The notes: generated by a model not told the origin, from the letters alone. A DNA stretch of 64,000 bases from Limnephilus marmoratus (GCA_917880885.1 OU862927.1:22227450-22291449), one strand, 5' to 3'; shown: positions 10,508-21,386, counted from the first letter of the stretch. Numbers and translations: made by a program.

Positions 10508-10974
10508 TATACCAGACTTTTGTAAGACCCGCAATAATGTATGGCTCCGAATGCTGGACTATGTACAACTTCTACACTAGGCAACTTGAAACAGCAGAAA
10601 TGCGAATGCTTAGATGGTCGGCAGGAGTATCACTAAAAGATAAGATCAAAAGTTCATGCATTCGTGGTAGCCTGGGTGTCGCAGACATAAATAGTAAGCT
10701 GGAAGAACGACAGTTGAGATTGTATGGACACATAAGACGGAGACCATCAGACCACACAGTGAGGCAGGCAATGTCTATGGAGCTTCATCGACAGTCATCC
10801 AGAAGAAGACCAAAGAACTCCTGCATGACTCAATGTTCCAAAATTCTTCAGATAAACGGCCTGGATGAAGGCGATACCCAGAACAGAAGATATTACAACC
10901 TGAGAACGAGAAGAGCCGACCCCAACAGCCTACCTAGGCAATGAGTTGGGACAGCGCAAGGAAGAAGAAGAAAG
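10508..10974 (+). pseudogene. RTE-type LINE C-terminus inserted in another RTE
   Basis: It encodes TFVRPAIMYGSECWTM, RQLETAEMRMLRWSAGVSLKD, SCIRGSLGVADINSKLEERQ and LRLYGHIRRRPSDH. This is the conserved C-terminal region of RTE-clade reverse transcriptases after the palm. An RTRRADPNSLPRQ end and a stop at 10942-10944 follow. The short 3' UTR ends in GAAGAAGAAGAAAG. Exact 17-bp duplications flank the piece (10491-10507, 10975-10991). It is 5'-truncated, so the endonuclease and catalytic YADD are absent. Confidence 0.85.
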
Positions 10975-11157
10975 ACCCAGGTGGAAAGAGAAAAGAGGGA
11001 AGACCCAGACTGAGATGGGAAGACGAGGTAAGGGGGGATGCAGCACAGCTTCTCCAGGCACTAAACTGGAAGTCAGCCGCTGAGGACAGGAGAAGTTGGT
11101 GGCGAATGTTGCAGAAGGCCAAAGTTCGATATGAGCTGTAGCGCCATCGAAGAAGAA
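10975..11157 (+). pseudogene. RTE-type LINE C-terminus, right part
   Basis: Reads GGKRKEGRPRLRWEDEVRGD, LNWKSAAEDRRSWWRMLQKA and stop TAG at 11140. It finishes in CATCGAAGAAGAAAAA. This is the terminal 'GRPR-RWED...W...A-DR..W' region common to RTE-like elements. It is interrupted at 10508-10974 by another LINE. Confidence 0.75.
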
Positions 11158-11372
11158 AAATGAGATTTGTTTTTATCCCCTCCTATCGGACTGATTTGAC
11201 ATAGATTATAAATTCTCTGACTCACGTCTATTCGATCTCTTCTGCATTAGCTTCTTACAAAGAAACATTGTCATCCCAGTCCGGTTTTTGGTGACATTAG
11301 TATTTAGGCGGTATTGTAAAAAGTGCCAATAAATCTTTCAAACCATTCGAAAGTGCTTTATTAAAGACCTAA
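11158..11372. other. Short intergenic stretch
   Basis: No feature recognised apart from the TAA target duplication at 11370-11372. Confidence 0.4.
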
Positions 11373-12292
11373 GAGCCCGCGCAGACAGCTAAGCGTTCAG
11401 CGTTCAGCGTTCACTGACGTTCACCTTGGGTTCTGCCGGTTGCGTTCTACGCGAGTTCTAACTCACACAGCACACGGTCAAATATTCTGCGTTCCATTTT
11501 CCTAAAAAGCTTGTACCTGAAACACGTATTTTGATAGTTCGTCTTCAGAAGACGAAGCATTGCTTTTGTTGACTGTGGAAGAGTGTAAAAAGAAAAGAAG
11601 TCACTGGGTGCATCCAATTAACACTGTGCGAAATGAAAAGGAGAGTTCATTATTCTTTTTCCCGAATTACTTAAAGATGAAGAACGTTTTTTTTTTATTT
11701 ACTTCCGAATGTCAATAAGTAGCTTTAATGAATTGCATAAATATATAAAAAAATAATAAATATAATTATAATTATATAATTATAAAATAATAAATAAATA
11801 TATGGTTATTTATAGAATTATTTTCCCATTTGGTCTCTGGTAGGTCGACATGTTGTTCTTGTATTATTTTGTTTTTACAATACTTATATAGTGCAATTGC
11901 ATAGCGTGGATTGACTAGATGATCATTTGGGGAAGTGTGTGAAAGGGTTTAGTTTTTCCTGTGGGGAAAATTTAACCCGGACATTTAAATCTGGTGCATA
12001 TAAAAAATATTTTTATAATTATACAGTCTGTGTCACTAAGATTATAAAAAAAACTGCCTTCACCTTACTAAATCAATTAATTTTTCGGTGTCGGTCATCT
12101 TGCGAGCGAGGCGTTCCACGCGTTCTTTGTAATTCTGACAATAGAACGCAAAAACGTAAGCGTTCACACTGACCGGCGCGGTCTGACTGCTGCTGTGTCT
12201 ACGCGGCGCTATAGTGGTCAACTACTTACAAAGAACGCGGAACGCAGAACGCGGAACGCCGAACGCGGAACGCTTGCTGTCTGCGCGGGCTC
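11373..12292. mobile_element. PIF/Harbinger-like non-autonomous element, 920 bp
   Basis: Terminal inverted repeats are GAGCCCGCGCAGACAGC at the left and GCTGTCTGCGCGGGCTC at the right, exact over 17 bp. Both ends are flanked by TAA, the TWA-type 3-bp target expected of PIF/Harbinger. Subterminal regions hold clustered GCGTTC hexamers (11392-11415; complement GAACGC at 12232-12275). No transposase is seen. The superfamily is inferred from target and TIR only. Confidence 0.82.
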
Positions 12293-12551
12293 TAAAACAA
12301 TACGTATTGCTTTGTTGAAATACGATATTACCTAAAGAGACTGTAGGATATGATAGAATAATACACCGTGCTTCAAGAGCCATGCTTTCTTATTTTCTTT
12401 ATTATTTTTTATATCGTCGGCTGGCAGATATTTTATTGAAAATTTAAGGATAGAGAAAAAACCAATAATAACATGCTTGATTCGGTAAAAAAAATCTATT
12501 TATTTCCGGGTATTTTTACACAAAAAATATTTAATTTTTTATTTTAACCTT
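12293..12551. other. Intergenic, no gene seen
   Basis: AT-rich, nothing recognised. Confidence 0.4.
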
Positions 12552-12578
12552 ATGAGTAAAACGTCAAATTGTAATATT

Positions 12579-12705
12579 TTAATAAATGAAGACAATATAC
12601 ATAAGCGAAACTCAATCGAAAATCTGGAAACAGAAAAATCAGAAAAATATATTGACACCTCTGGGACTCGAACCCAGAACCTCTTGCTTTCCGGGCAAAT
12701 TTATT
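12579..12705 (-). mobile_element. SINE-alpha fragment
   Basis: The minus strand carries a box B (GGGTTCGAGTCCCAGAGGTG) and the family tail TTTCTGTTTCCAGATTTTCG. The leader is missing. It forms an inverted pair with the copy at 12806-13003. Confidence 0.7.
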
Positions 12706-12805
12706 TATTAGATTTATCCAGACACTATCTAGAGTGCATTTAGTTCGGGTTTGAATCTTGCAATCATACATAAAGATAGTTGCCAATAATATATGCGTTA
12801 AAGAA

Positions 12806-13003
12806 AATGAAGATATTGTGGGTGGTTCTTAGTCGAAGTAAGTTAAACGTGACCGAATTTCATATCGACACCGTGGCGCAGTGTTTTGCGCGGGAAGCAA
12901 GAGATCCTGGGTTCGAGTCCCAGAGGTCAATATGTTTTTCAGATTTTTCTGTTTCCAGATTTTCGATTGAGTTTCGCTTATATTGTCTTCATTTATTTAA
13001 ATT
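12806..13003 (+). mobile_element. SINE-alpha copy with tRNA-like head
   Basis: The leader GTTCTTAGTCGAAGTA is followed by a tRNA-like block (12868-12932) with box A CCGTGGCGCAGTGT and box B GGGTTCGAGTCCCAGAGGTC. The tail GATTTTCGATTGAGTTTCGC and an A/T-rich end follow. The tRNA-like head differs from that of the 0.8- and 59-kb copies. Confidence 0.75.
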
Positions 13004-13139
13004 CAAAAAATATTGTTTCAAATTTAATTTTGTTAGACATTTTGCGCACTTTCAATACTTTTTTTGCACACTTACACATAATATTATGACATAGTATTAG
13101 TTATACCTAATTATGATGTTTTTTACATTAACTTACAAT

Positions 13140-13527
13140 TTGGGAGGCGGATATTGGTACGACCGCCCCGGGAACTATTTTTGGGGTAACCAACACAATG
13201 CCATAGGTGACCCCAAGTGGTTCGCTACTTTAGTGAATGAGGTTCATGGGGTGAAGTTTATCTCGGTCTTCGCGGCGGATGCGTTTGCTCGCCTGAGAGG
13301 GTCTGGTTGAGGGAGAACTTTTTCACTCTCCAGCCGGACTCTCTCGACCCATCGCCTTAAACCACCGCAGTGGGCATTCCTGACCCCCCAAATTACTACC
13401 CAACCCTCATACCTTTTCCCTTCCCAAAACTCTAAAAAGACTCTCCACATAGCATTTCCAAAGATGACGACGGACCTTAGTGATTTTTTTTCTAGGGCCA
13501 TCCCGTGTAACGTGAAAAAAATTAAAT
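13140..13527 (+). mobile_element. NA-A element
   Basis: Starts TTTGGGAGGCGGATATTGGT and contains ATAGGTGACCCCAAGTGGTT, GGTTCATGGGGTGAAG and ACTCTCCAGCCGGACTCTCT. It ends with a degraded LINE-A tail (CACATAGCATTTCCAAAGAT..CATCCCGTGT) and short A runs. Internal ORFs are not coding. Confidence 0.75.
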
Positions 13528-13715
13528 AAAAAATCTGCCACAGAAAGAAATCTTATAAAACGATATTTCCTGTTATTCACATATTATAACATTATTTCCG
13601 TAAATAACAATTGGTGATATAAACTTTAATATAATAGATATATTTTGTTATCCAAAAAATTTCCCCAGGGGCAATGAGATGTTCTTATTTTATTTTAGAG
13701 GCCATAAACAACTTA

Positions 13716-13896
13716 GGGAACGTGCCCATACTACGTGACCTGTTCAGGGGGGGGGGGTCTTCAAAATACCACGCCCCCCCGTGTATTTTGAAGAATGAGG
13801 CAATGAGCCAGGGGGGGGCTTAGGTTTTTAGTCATCAGGGGGGGGTGGGGGGGTAAAAATTGCATTCAGTTGGTCATGTAGTATGGGTACGTTCCC
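13716..13896. mobile_element. PIF/Harbinger-like MITE with G-runs, 181 bp
   Basis: Ends GGGAACGTGCCCATACTACG and complement of GGGAACGTACCCATACTACA match at 24 of 26 bases including the next bases. TTA flanks both sides (13713-13715, 13897-13899). Inside, TCTTCAAAATAC pairs with GTATTTTGAAGA. Several runs of seven or more G could support quadruplexes. Confidence 0.85.
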
Positions 13897-13899
13897 TTA

Positions 13900-14407
13900 G
13901 CGTATGGAATGGGTTGTCCTGGACTTTTTCTTTACATCTTGCTTTAAACAGACTTTTTATAACTACAAAACTAAAAGATCCTTTAATATCAAATATCACA
14001 AAATTGATAAAAAATCATGGGCGTGTTGTCAATGCAACAAATCAAAGTCGATCGTGTAGGCACGCAATAATATGGCAGAGGTCAAAATATTCTGTTTGTG
14101 CACAATAAACAGGGCAAAATGCTGAACATCAATCTGTGGCTTGGCTTTCACGTGAATGTGTGCTTTGTGATTTTGTTAGTACCACTAAAATTAAATATTC
14201 AGCGGATTGAATTGGACAGTGTATGACAAATAAAACACGATTGAAATGTTTATTTCATTCACTTCTCGCCCCCCGATTTTCAAATTTACGAATCGGAATT
14301 TTTTAAAAGTCAAGCTCCAGCGATCAAATAATTTCAAAACATCGAACAAAAACAAAAACCATTCTGTCGGGGCAACAACGTTTTTGTTTGTTTTAAATTT
14401 TGATATC
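13900..14407. other. Intergenic, no gene seen
   Basis: Short ORFs at 13860-14108 and 14191-14442 have no recognisable motifs. I see no gene. Confidence 0.4.
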
Positions 14408-15112
14408 CGGCGTGGTCTAGGGGTAAGACTCTTGACTCGCAATCTGAAGGTCGCGGGATTGAATTGTGGTCATAATTTGAGTTATTTCACAATTAATTCA
14501 TTTAATAAGTCAGATACGCCTCAAACGTCACACGTTTTTTTTTACATGAGCTCCACACAGGAGGCACTGAAAAAAATAATTTCCTTCAGGGCCTATGTCA
14601 TCTTTGGAGATGCTGTTTGGAGGGGTTTGTTTAAGGATAGGAAGGAGAGGATAGTTCTGGGAAGGAAAAAGGTTTAAGGGGTGGGTAGTAATCTGGGGTT
14701 AAGTGTGTCCTGGTCATCCGCCTCCAAGACCTAGGCCTCACCCCATGAACCCGGACACCCCCGCTAAATCACCAAACGGATCGGACCACTTTGGGTGACC
14801 TATTGTAAAGTTTTATACATATGTCTGATAATGTTATATTATCTTGAAAACTGATTATAAGTGGATAAAATAATTTATACATAATTTGCGGCACTTTCCA
14901 GAGTGAAAGATACCTTCAGTATCCCCCTGGTGTACCACCATTCAGAAATGAATTATTTTCTTGCCTCAAATGGTGACAAAATCTGAAAAGCCAGGTGCTT
15001 CCCCACCTTCCTCTCTCCACTCCCTTCAGCCTCACAACATACCTCAATTGGGAATGCCATAGTCTCACTGGCTCCCGACGGAAGCAGCAGAGACTCTTGT
15101 GAGGTATTCATA
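14408..15112 (+). mobile_element. SINE-gamma, interrupted by NA-A
   Basis: The tRNA-like head (14408-14475) has box A GGCGTGGTCTAGGGGTAAGA and box B GCGGGATTGAATTG. The body resumes at 14890 with TTGCGGCACTTTCCAGAGTG and ends ACTCTTGTGAGGTATTCAT plus A-rich DNA. By comparison with the uninterrupted copy at 50820-51222 (minus), the intervening NA-A element is an insertion. Confidence 0.65.
14538..14815 (-). mobile_element. NA-A element inside SINE-gamma
   Basis: The minus-strand order is GGTCACCCAAAGTGG..CACCAAACGG (complement), CATGAACCCGGACACC-type block, then the LINE-A tail (CTCCACACAGGAGGC on the plus strand). It is truncated at its 5' end. Confidence 0.7.
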
Positions 15113-15254
15113 TTCATGTAAAAAAAATGTGCAACTGAAAACAGAAACGTTGTGGCCTTGCCCCAATGTTTCGTGTTCGATTAAACATTTTGATGTTCAA
15201 TGTTTGTGATAAACACGGCTTTATAATAAAAGCTACAAAGGAGATAATAATTAG

Positions 15255-15451
15255 ATCGGTCAGTGGTTGAGTGGGCATAGAGCTTGGGTCCCACCCGAGC
15301 GTCGCCTGTTCAATTCCTCGACTAGCTAAACCTCCAACACAACACAAGCAACATTTTCGGCTTTCTGTGGTGGTAGTAGGAGATTTTCAAACATTGTTGG
15401 GTTATTCGTGTCCCGGGAATGTTTGTCTTTCTTTAAAAAAAAATAAATTAT
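15255..15451 (+). mobile_element. SINE-beta copy
   Basis: tRNA-like head with box A GTCAGTGGTTGAGTGGGCAT and box B TGTTCAATTCCTCGA. The body is CAAGCAACATTTTCGGCTTT..GGGAGATTTTCAAACATTGT-like, and the A-rich end follows TGTTTGTCTTTCTTT. Copies are at 38.97 and 40.56 kb. Confidence 0.8.
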
Positions 15452-16149
15452 GATGTTCGTGTAAAATGTGAGTAAAAACTAAGAGATATTCGAAAAGAAA
15501 AAATGTTTACAAAACTACTCTTGAAATCGAGTGAAAACGGATAGTAAACAATTACTGTTATAACTCTAAACTTTAGTTTAATATTCGGTTTCATTCCCTG
15601 TTAAAGTAAACGCGCATAATATAACACTACATTTCCAAAGTTACACATATATCCACCGTTCGTACCAGAATTTTCATTACTAGCCATCTTTCAAATTGAC
15701 CAGTCAACAGTGATCCAGGAATTAAATTTAGTACCTTCACAAATTCTGTACCCGCCGCCCAGTCATGTCAAATGAAATAGACTATCCAATTTAGCTTAGA
15801 CTATGTACTTTATATGTTAAATTGAAAACTTTGTACTGTCAGGCAAGGTAGTTCTGCTGTCTGAATTAGCAATTCAATCTAGCAACGTTAATATTGTGAA
15901 AATGTTTTGCGAAACTGTTCTATTTTAGTAGCGTTCGTTATTATTTATTTAATTAAACTAACCAATTTTGTGGCAATATTGTTTGAAAAGCAGTCTGTAA
16001 AATTATGTATGAGTATAATGCAGAGATGGTTTCGCTTGGCAGGCTTTGTAGCAATGATGGAAGATAGCCGGCATCCAAATAGGCGTCTTTATCATAATAG
16101 GTCAATTGATCGGAAGGGAGACGGTACGAATATTGTGGTCATCTAGTTT
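15452..16149. other. Intergenic, no gene seen
   Basis: AT-rich. No supported coding or repeat signal. Confidence 0.4.
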
Positions 16150-16626
16150 CTACCCCTATATTGTGTAGAAAATGCTTAATATCGGACCTTCTTCCTTACT
16201 TTGTTTAAGGAGCTAAACGTTGCAAAATTTATAAAATTGGGGAGACTTCGGTGGCTGGGTCATGTGGAGAGAATGACCGAGCATCAAGCACCAAAGTCCC
16301 TGCTGAACTCAAGACCAATAGGGCGAAGGAGCCTGGGAAGACCAAGACTAAGATGGAGCGACAACGTCCTCATAGACATATCTATCTTGGAGCTTCAAAA
16401 CTGGAGAGAGCTGGCTCAAAACCGAGATGAGTGGAGGAAGACTCTTGAGGAGGCCAAGACCCACCAGGGGTTGTAGAGCCAATAGTGATGATGATGATGA
16501 TCGGACCTTCTTCTCTCTTACCTGATTCAAAATGAGGGGGGAGGGCGGACAGGGGAATGGAAGGTGAAGGAGGCGGAGTGGGAACCCCCCTAATACCATG
16601 CGAGCAAAGCCGCGGGACAAAGCTAG
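16150..16626 (+). mobile_element. Helitron 3' end, interrupted by RTE
   Basis: The right end CCGCGGGACAAAGCTAG, followed by TA, is the GC-hairpin plus CTAG terminus of insect Helitrons. A purine-rich tract (GGGGGGAGGGCGGACAGGGG) precedes it. The left limit is not defined. An RTE fragment at 16195-16499 interrupts the element. Confidence 0.6.
16195..16499 (+). pseudogene. RTE-type LINE C-terminus in a Helitron
   Basis: Reads LGRLRWLGHVERMTEHQAPK, GRRSLGRPRLRWSDNV and WRELAQNRDEWRKTLEEAKT, then a TAG stop and the tail TGATGATGATGATGA. The exact 14-bp repeat ATCGGACCTTCTTC flanks it (16181-16194, 16500-16513). Only the last 90 codons of ORF2 remain. Confidence 0.85.
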
Positions 16627-17036
16627 TATAATAATAAAATTATTTTCATTATTTCAACAAGCAAAGCATTTTCTAAACTTTAATTTCCCTATTTTATTTT
16701 AGCAAAATCAACAGTTCACACTAGTTTACCCGCAGGTTTATGCATGTGCAATTTTAACTGAGAAATCAGTTGTAGAATTCCTTCTTAAACTAAAACATTT
16801 TTGGTGATGGGTTCCATGATGGGTAATTAATAATTAATATTTGACAAGTTTAAGTATTCCCCCAATAAATGCAGACATAATTTGTCTCGACGCCACCTAG
16901 CGAGGGATTTAACACTAAAAATGTCTCTCTCGCAAAAATAAAGTTGGTTGTTTTCAGGTGGGAAAAATATAATAAGCAGTAATTGTTGAATGAAACACTA
17001 GTATATACATTGAATTATTTGGCGGGTATTTGATAA
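16627..17036. other. Intergenic, no gene seen
   Basis: AT-rich. No feature recognised. Confidence 0.4.
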
Positions 17037-17109
17037 GCCGCCATAGCTCAGTAGTCAGAGCATCCGACCGGCAATCAAAAGGACACGGGTTCAATTCCCG
17101 TTGGCGGCA
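17037..17109 (+). tRNA. tRNA-like sequence, anticodon position GGC (Ala-like), probably a pseudogene
   Basis: It fits a 73-nt cloverleaf. The acceptor stem GCCGCCA/TGGCGGC is perfect over 7 bp. The D-arm is GCTC/GAGC, the T-arm ACGGG-TTCAATT-CCCGT, and a discriminator A follows. Box A (TAGCTCAGTAGTC) and box B (GGTTCAATTCC) are present. The anticodon arm is damaged: TCCGA faces TCAAA, leaving 3 of 5 pairs. The loop CCGGCAA has C instead of U at position 33. It may be a tRNA pseudogene or the head of an unrecognised SINE. Confidence 0.45.
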
Positions 17110-17309
17110 AGTATCTTTTCTCGGAAGATTTTTCAATGTAAATGAGTGTTTCAGGCTGACAATTATTGCTTATAATAATTGTTACCCTTTGTGCTATGCA
17201 AAAAATCTTGTCTAAACGTTAGTTTATAAATTAAAAAAAATAATAATTAAAACATTTTATTTGACAAAACGATATATTGAATGAATTAACTATTATAGAT
17301 GTACATTAT

Positions 17310-18020
17310 TTTATTCATTGCTAGCATTGGCGCTACTTGCGGCCAACGCTAAACCCAAAACCTGGAAAGGACATGCAATAAACAAGCCGGCGGCTAGCTC
17401 TGCACAGCCGGCGCGAGCAAGGTCCCTCTTAAACCCAGGGCGAGTGTCTGTGGTTCGCTTGTTAATTCCTACTCCCCTTCCTTTCCTCAAAATCTCCAGG
17501 TCTCCTTCCTCAATCAGAACACAGTTGTTATGCACGAAAAAGGGTTTTATTCAATTAAAGGTGAACAGGGTTCTACAAAAGGCCAGCATCGGCACTACAC
17601 ACATGAGTTTTTGGCTATCTCTAATTAATTCTATCATAACGGGGGGGCTTCTCTCAACTCTCTCTACACGTGTTTAGTGAATTTAAATGTCAGTTCTTAG
17701 CACACAGAGGGGTAGCAAGGTTCATTGGTACTCACAAGCAGGAGATAGGCGGTCGGCAGACAGGATTCTGGGTAGGCGTAAACCTCTTTAAGCACAATAC
17801 ACAATTAAAGTAAAACATCGTGAGCGTTTACGGAGAGCGCCTAGCGCGAATCACGGGGAACACAGTTATTCTGCCGAAGGCCGGCGAAGGAATGGGAGCG
17901 GGGAGCCGCTCGGCGCTTGGCACGGGCGCCGCGCGGTGCGGGGAGAGGGGGCGGAGGGCCTGTGCAAGGGGTCAATTCGCTATTAGCTCGCACGGGAAAC
18001 AATTCCGTAACGTAACATCA
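17310..18020. other. GC-rich block of unknown origin
   Basis: Base composition differs sharply from the surroundings, for example GCCGGCGGCTAGCTCTGCAC and GGCACGGGCGCCGCGCGGTG. The minus strand holds an AATAAA at about 17547-17552. A solo LTR or the edge of a larger retroelement would fit, but I see no paired LTR, primer site or coding motif. The short ORFs are unconvincing. Confidence 0.35.
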
Positions 18021-18344
18021 TAAATTTCGACTACCATAATACGGGCATGTACGTAGTCTGTTAATCGAAAAGCATGTAAAAGCTGAACCTGTATAAAACT
18101 TGTTTTATGGATGAAGAAAAAAATATTCCTTAATCATGAGATTCCGAAAACAAGTTGGGTTATTTTCTAAGGAGCCGAATTATGTAATTATTTTTCGCCT
18201 TATAATAGGTTTCGTTATCATCGCCGTTAACCTCTTGGCGAAACTACACTTATTCTGTTGGATCAGGTATCTAGTAAAACCTACCCCAAATAAATGATAT
18301 CCTAAGGGTGCTCGTGAGCCTGCTCGGCGCTACAGTAGTATCTG

Positions 18345-18600
18345 TAGTATGTTGTTTAGTTCTGAAACAGTTTAAAAACTAAATTCATGTTCCCAATTCC
18401 TTCATTCATTCATTATCCCTTTGTCTTCCTCCTTTAATTGAAAGTCCCAACTTAGTTACTACTAAAGGAAAAGAAGAAGATGTTTTCATATCTACGTGGA
18501 ACCCATCTACAATATTGCCACCAAAATTTAAAATTACCTACTTGTATGAGTTGAAAAATCGCAGTGACATCGGCCACATCTCGCCATTGAAATCTCGCTA
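18345..18600 (+). repeat. Repeat G, uninterrupted copy
   Basis: Contains TAGTTCTGAAACAGTTTAAA, CCTTCATTCATTCATTATCC, AAAGTCCCAACTTAGTTA, GGAAAAGAAGAAGATGTTTT and AAAATCGCAGTGACATCGG. The same blocks occur at 61455-61570 and 62919-63060, where 1.35 kb of LINE sequence separates them. This copy therefore shows the empty site. Confidence 0.75.
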
Positions 18601-20205
18601 TTGATCGCTAAACAATATAACCCCAAAGTGTTCGTAATTATGACCTTGCATTGTACTGTTATTGTGGAAAGCTGCCAGCACCATGAGCGATCCGAAACAA
18701 CTGATGAACCCATCAAAAGGTAGGGACTTATCCTTCCATTTGCCATTTCCTGTGATTGAGTTAAAAACGCAGTCAATTGTCTTGTTTTCGCAAAATTAGA
18801 TTTACAGTCCACACCTCTCTCGTGTCACGATCTTGGTCTTTTTATCTTTATCCGAGACATCGGTTTAAATAATAACTCGCCGCGCCCATGATTGTATGCA
18901 GGGCAACTATCGAATTCCCACCGGGGTTTATTTATGGAATAAACCCGAAAGAACCGCAGAGTTGAACAATTCTCCGCCGCCATTGCTGATGAGCCTTCCT
19001 TTCCAATTTGGAGGAGTGTTAGGGTACTCCTTCCTTTCTCTGAGGGTCCAGGACTATCATCCCTTCCATGCGACCGCTGTGGAGGTCGCAGGTCCATGCT
19101 GTGCCGCAGAGGTTGGGACCTCCCTTGCCATCAGGAGGTGGTTTCTCACGACATCGGGGGAACGGCGGCAGTAAATTTACTTAGTTTAGCTAGGCATAGC
19201 ATAAAATACGTTATTGGTCCCGGGGTGAGTCCATACATTTTATTTTAAAATGTCATATCAACACAATACAGTGAACCGATTTTCTACCCTACCACGTGTT
19301 TTATTATATAGATTCCCTGTGCAGTCTTTTCAGGAATGCTATAAAAATAAATGGCCCACACTCTGAGAAATGAGTATCGTGTTCTCCGCTTGTTGACATA
19401 CTCAGACATGAGACTGAGTGTGGCGTCCAAGATTTCCTGAGATGAAATCAAAGTTGACTTGCAGATTACACCCGAGCCTGACAAAGGCACATCATTACAT
19501 TTCCCTTTAACAATATAACATACATTCATAAAACAACCAAGAAGCGCATCTCAAAGAAAAACATACAAACCGGTATCCGATCTTCATGGAAAAATATCTC
19601 CCTATCGATGAAAAGTTAACTCATTTCCATTTTGCTCCAAAGGAGGGAAAATTTTTAGAAAATATATCCTTTTATTTGAATTCTCTGGGGCTTTACATGA
19701 TCAAAACTGATTGATTAGGTTTACTATGGGATATCCACAAGGGGACATCTCTTACGTAAGGACGTCCATAAGTCAAGACCTCATATTAGGACATTTTTAG
19801 TCAGTCAAATTAGTCAGAATCGTTGGAAAAGGTATTATCCAATTCATTCAAGTACCCTTTTAATGATCCCGATGACCTGATTTGCAAACTTTTATTGAGA
19901 ATGATTGAAAAGATATTAAGGGAGCTTTTTAATGGATTTATTCATAAATGTTGAATCTGTTAAGCAGCGCAACCGCTGTCTTACAATATTCTTGAAAAAC
20001 GAGCCAGCAAAGAACAAAAAATATTAATTAGTTTGTGGTGGAGAACTTTAATGTGGTTTTTAGACTTTTAAAAATAAAAATAAATAAAATAACGCAATGA
20101 AAGAAAACCGAAACAAAATCAAAAGCTTCCTATTTTATAATATTACATTATTTAACCAGCTGAAAGCGAAGTTTTTCGAAATAGTATGTGCAGAAGTTTT
20201 TCTCT
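18601..20205. other. Intergenic, no recognised gene
   Basis: A moderately GC-rich patch lies at 18805-19170, with an open frame on the plus strand from 18896. A minus-strand ORF of 81 codons lies at 19284-19529. Neither shows a family motif I recognise. The rest is AT-rich. Confidence 0.35.
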
Positions 20206-20213
20206 TGTTTTGA

Positions 20214-20432
20214 ACGATGTTTTTGTTTTCGTTCTTTTTTGGGGTGTTATGCCGTGTTGCGCTACCTCCTTTTTTACCCAACGTTACATATCTACCGGAT
20301 CTGCCGGATCTGTCCTGATGATGGACACTGCAACGCTGTCCGAAACGTTGGCTAAAGAAAGAGGTAGCGTAACACGCCATAACACCCCAAAAACAAACAA
20401 CGAAAATACTTTTGGCCGTAAAAATCTTAAAA
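20214..20432. mobile_element. Palindromic MITE (family P)
   Basis: The arms TGGGGTGTTATGCCGTGTTG and CACGCCATAACACCCCA are inverted, continuing inward with CGCTACCTCCTT/AAGAGGTAGCG. The centre has TCCTGATGATGGACACTGCA. The right border carries ACTTTTGGCCGTAAAAATC. Copies lie at 24.6 and 58.7 kb. Confidence 0.75.
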
Positions 20433-20599
20433 CGTATCTCGATGTTTTTGTTTATTTATTTATTTGTGAAATACATGTTACATATATTAGACATTTACGT
20501 AGATTAGATACATTAAATCACTATACTAGGCGGCTGCCTGTTTTATGGTGACCATTGAAGGATAGTTACTTTAAGTGAAGTCTAGTGTAAACACATGGA

Positions 20600-20787
20600 A
20601 CTAGTATATAATTATGTTGAAAATCTGTAAAGTTACAATAAAAAATAGAAAATGGAAAAAGAAGTGCGTAAAATAAACATGTAAATAAAATAAACCTGTA
20701 AACATACGTACTAGTATGTAATGATGTTTTAAATTGGTAAAGTTATAATAAAAAATAGAAAAAAGAAAAAGAAGTGCGTAAGGATAA
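20600..20787 (+). repeat. Tandem duplication, ~110-bp period
   Basis: ACTAGTAT...TAAAGTTA.AATAAAAAATAGAAAA followed by GAAAAAGAAGTGCGTAA appears at 20600-20676 and again at 20710-20787 with moderate divergence. Confidence 0.7.
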
Positions 20788-20819
20788 TAAGTCAATATTC
20801 TAAATTTTATATTTATTTT

Positions 20820-21000
20820 TATACGTGTGCATGCATCCATATACACATACATACACACCCACACATATGCACCTATGTACATGAATACATACATATATAC
20901 AGGCATGTACGCAATACCAACACGTACACATATACGCATACATACATACATACTTGCACGTATACACACATGTATTCTTCTTCCTCACACGTGTAAACAA
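20820..21000. repeat. ATAC-rich simple repeat
   Basis: Degenerate CATACACACA/ATACATAC sequence. The overlapping ORFs on both strands are artefacts of the short period. Confidence 0.75.
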
Positions 21001-21386
21001 TATATACACCTCTATCTGAGTATAAGAAACACAACATGTGTGTGCAAAACTCCATCAAGACCTACCAAAATTCTGCTACAGAGGGTGGGAAGAGGGGATA
21101 GGGGCGGTTAAACAAAATCTTGTATAAACAGTGACATTTCTCGTGTTTTGAAGGTCACGTTTGCAACATTTCGTCAATTTCGAAATAAAACTGTAGATGT
21201 GTATACAATTAAATCCGCCCCAATGTCACAAACAGACAATCTGCTTTAGGTGTATATTAGAAAATGAAACTTTTATATTTATGTCGTGCATATATTTATT
21301 CGGAACAGTGATCGGTTGCTTGGCGAACGGTCGGCCCCTTACACACGCTTGACTTGGGGAGTGATAAGGATAAGGATAAGGATGGT

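Noticed and set aside
17310..18020. Solo LTR
   Set aside because: Composition and an AATAAA are suggestive, but no terminal TG..CA pair or target duplication could be set; kept as unknown.
18896..19174. 92-codon plus-strand ORF in a GC-rich patch
   Set aside because: No recognisable motif; an old retroelement remnant is as likely as a gene.
20601..21111. Overlapping ORFs on both strands
   Set aside because: ATAC-rich simple sequence and a tandem duplication generate open frames in every phase.
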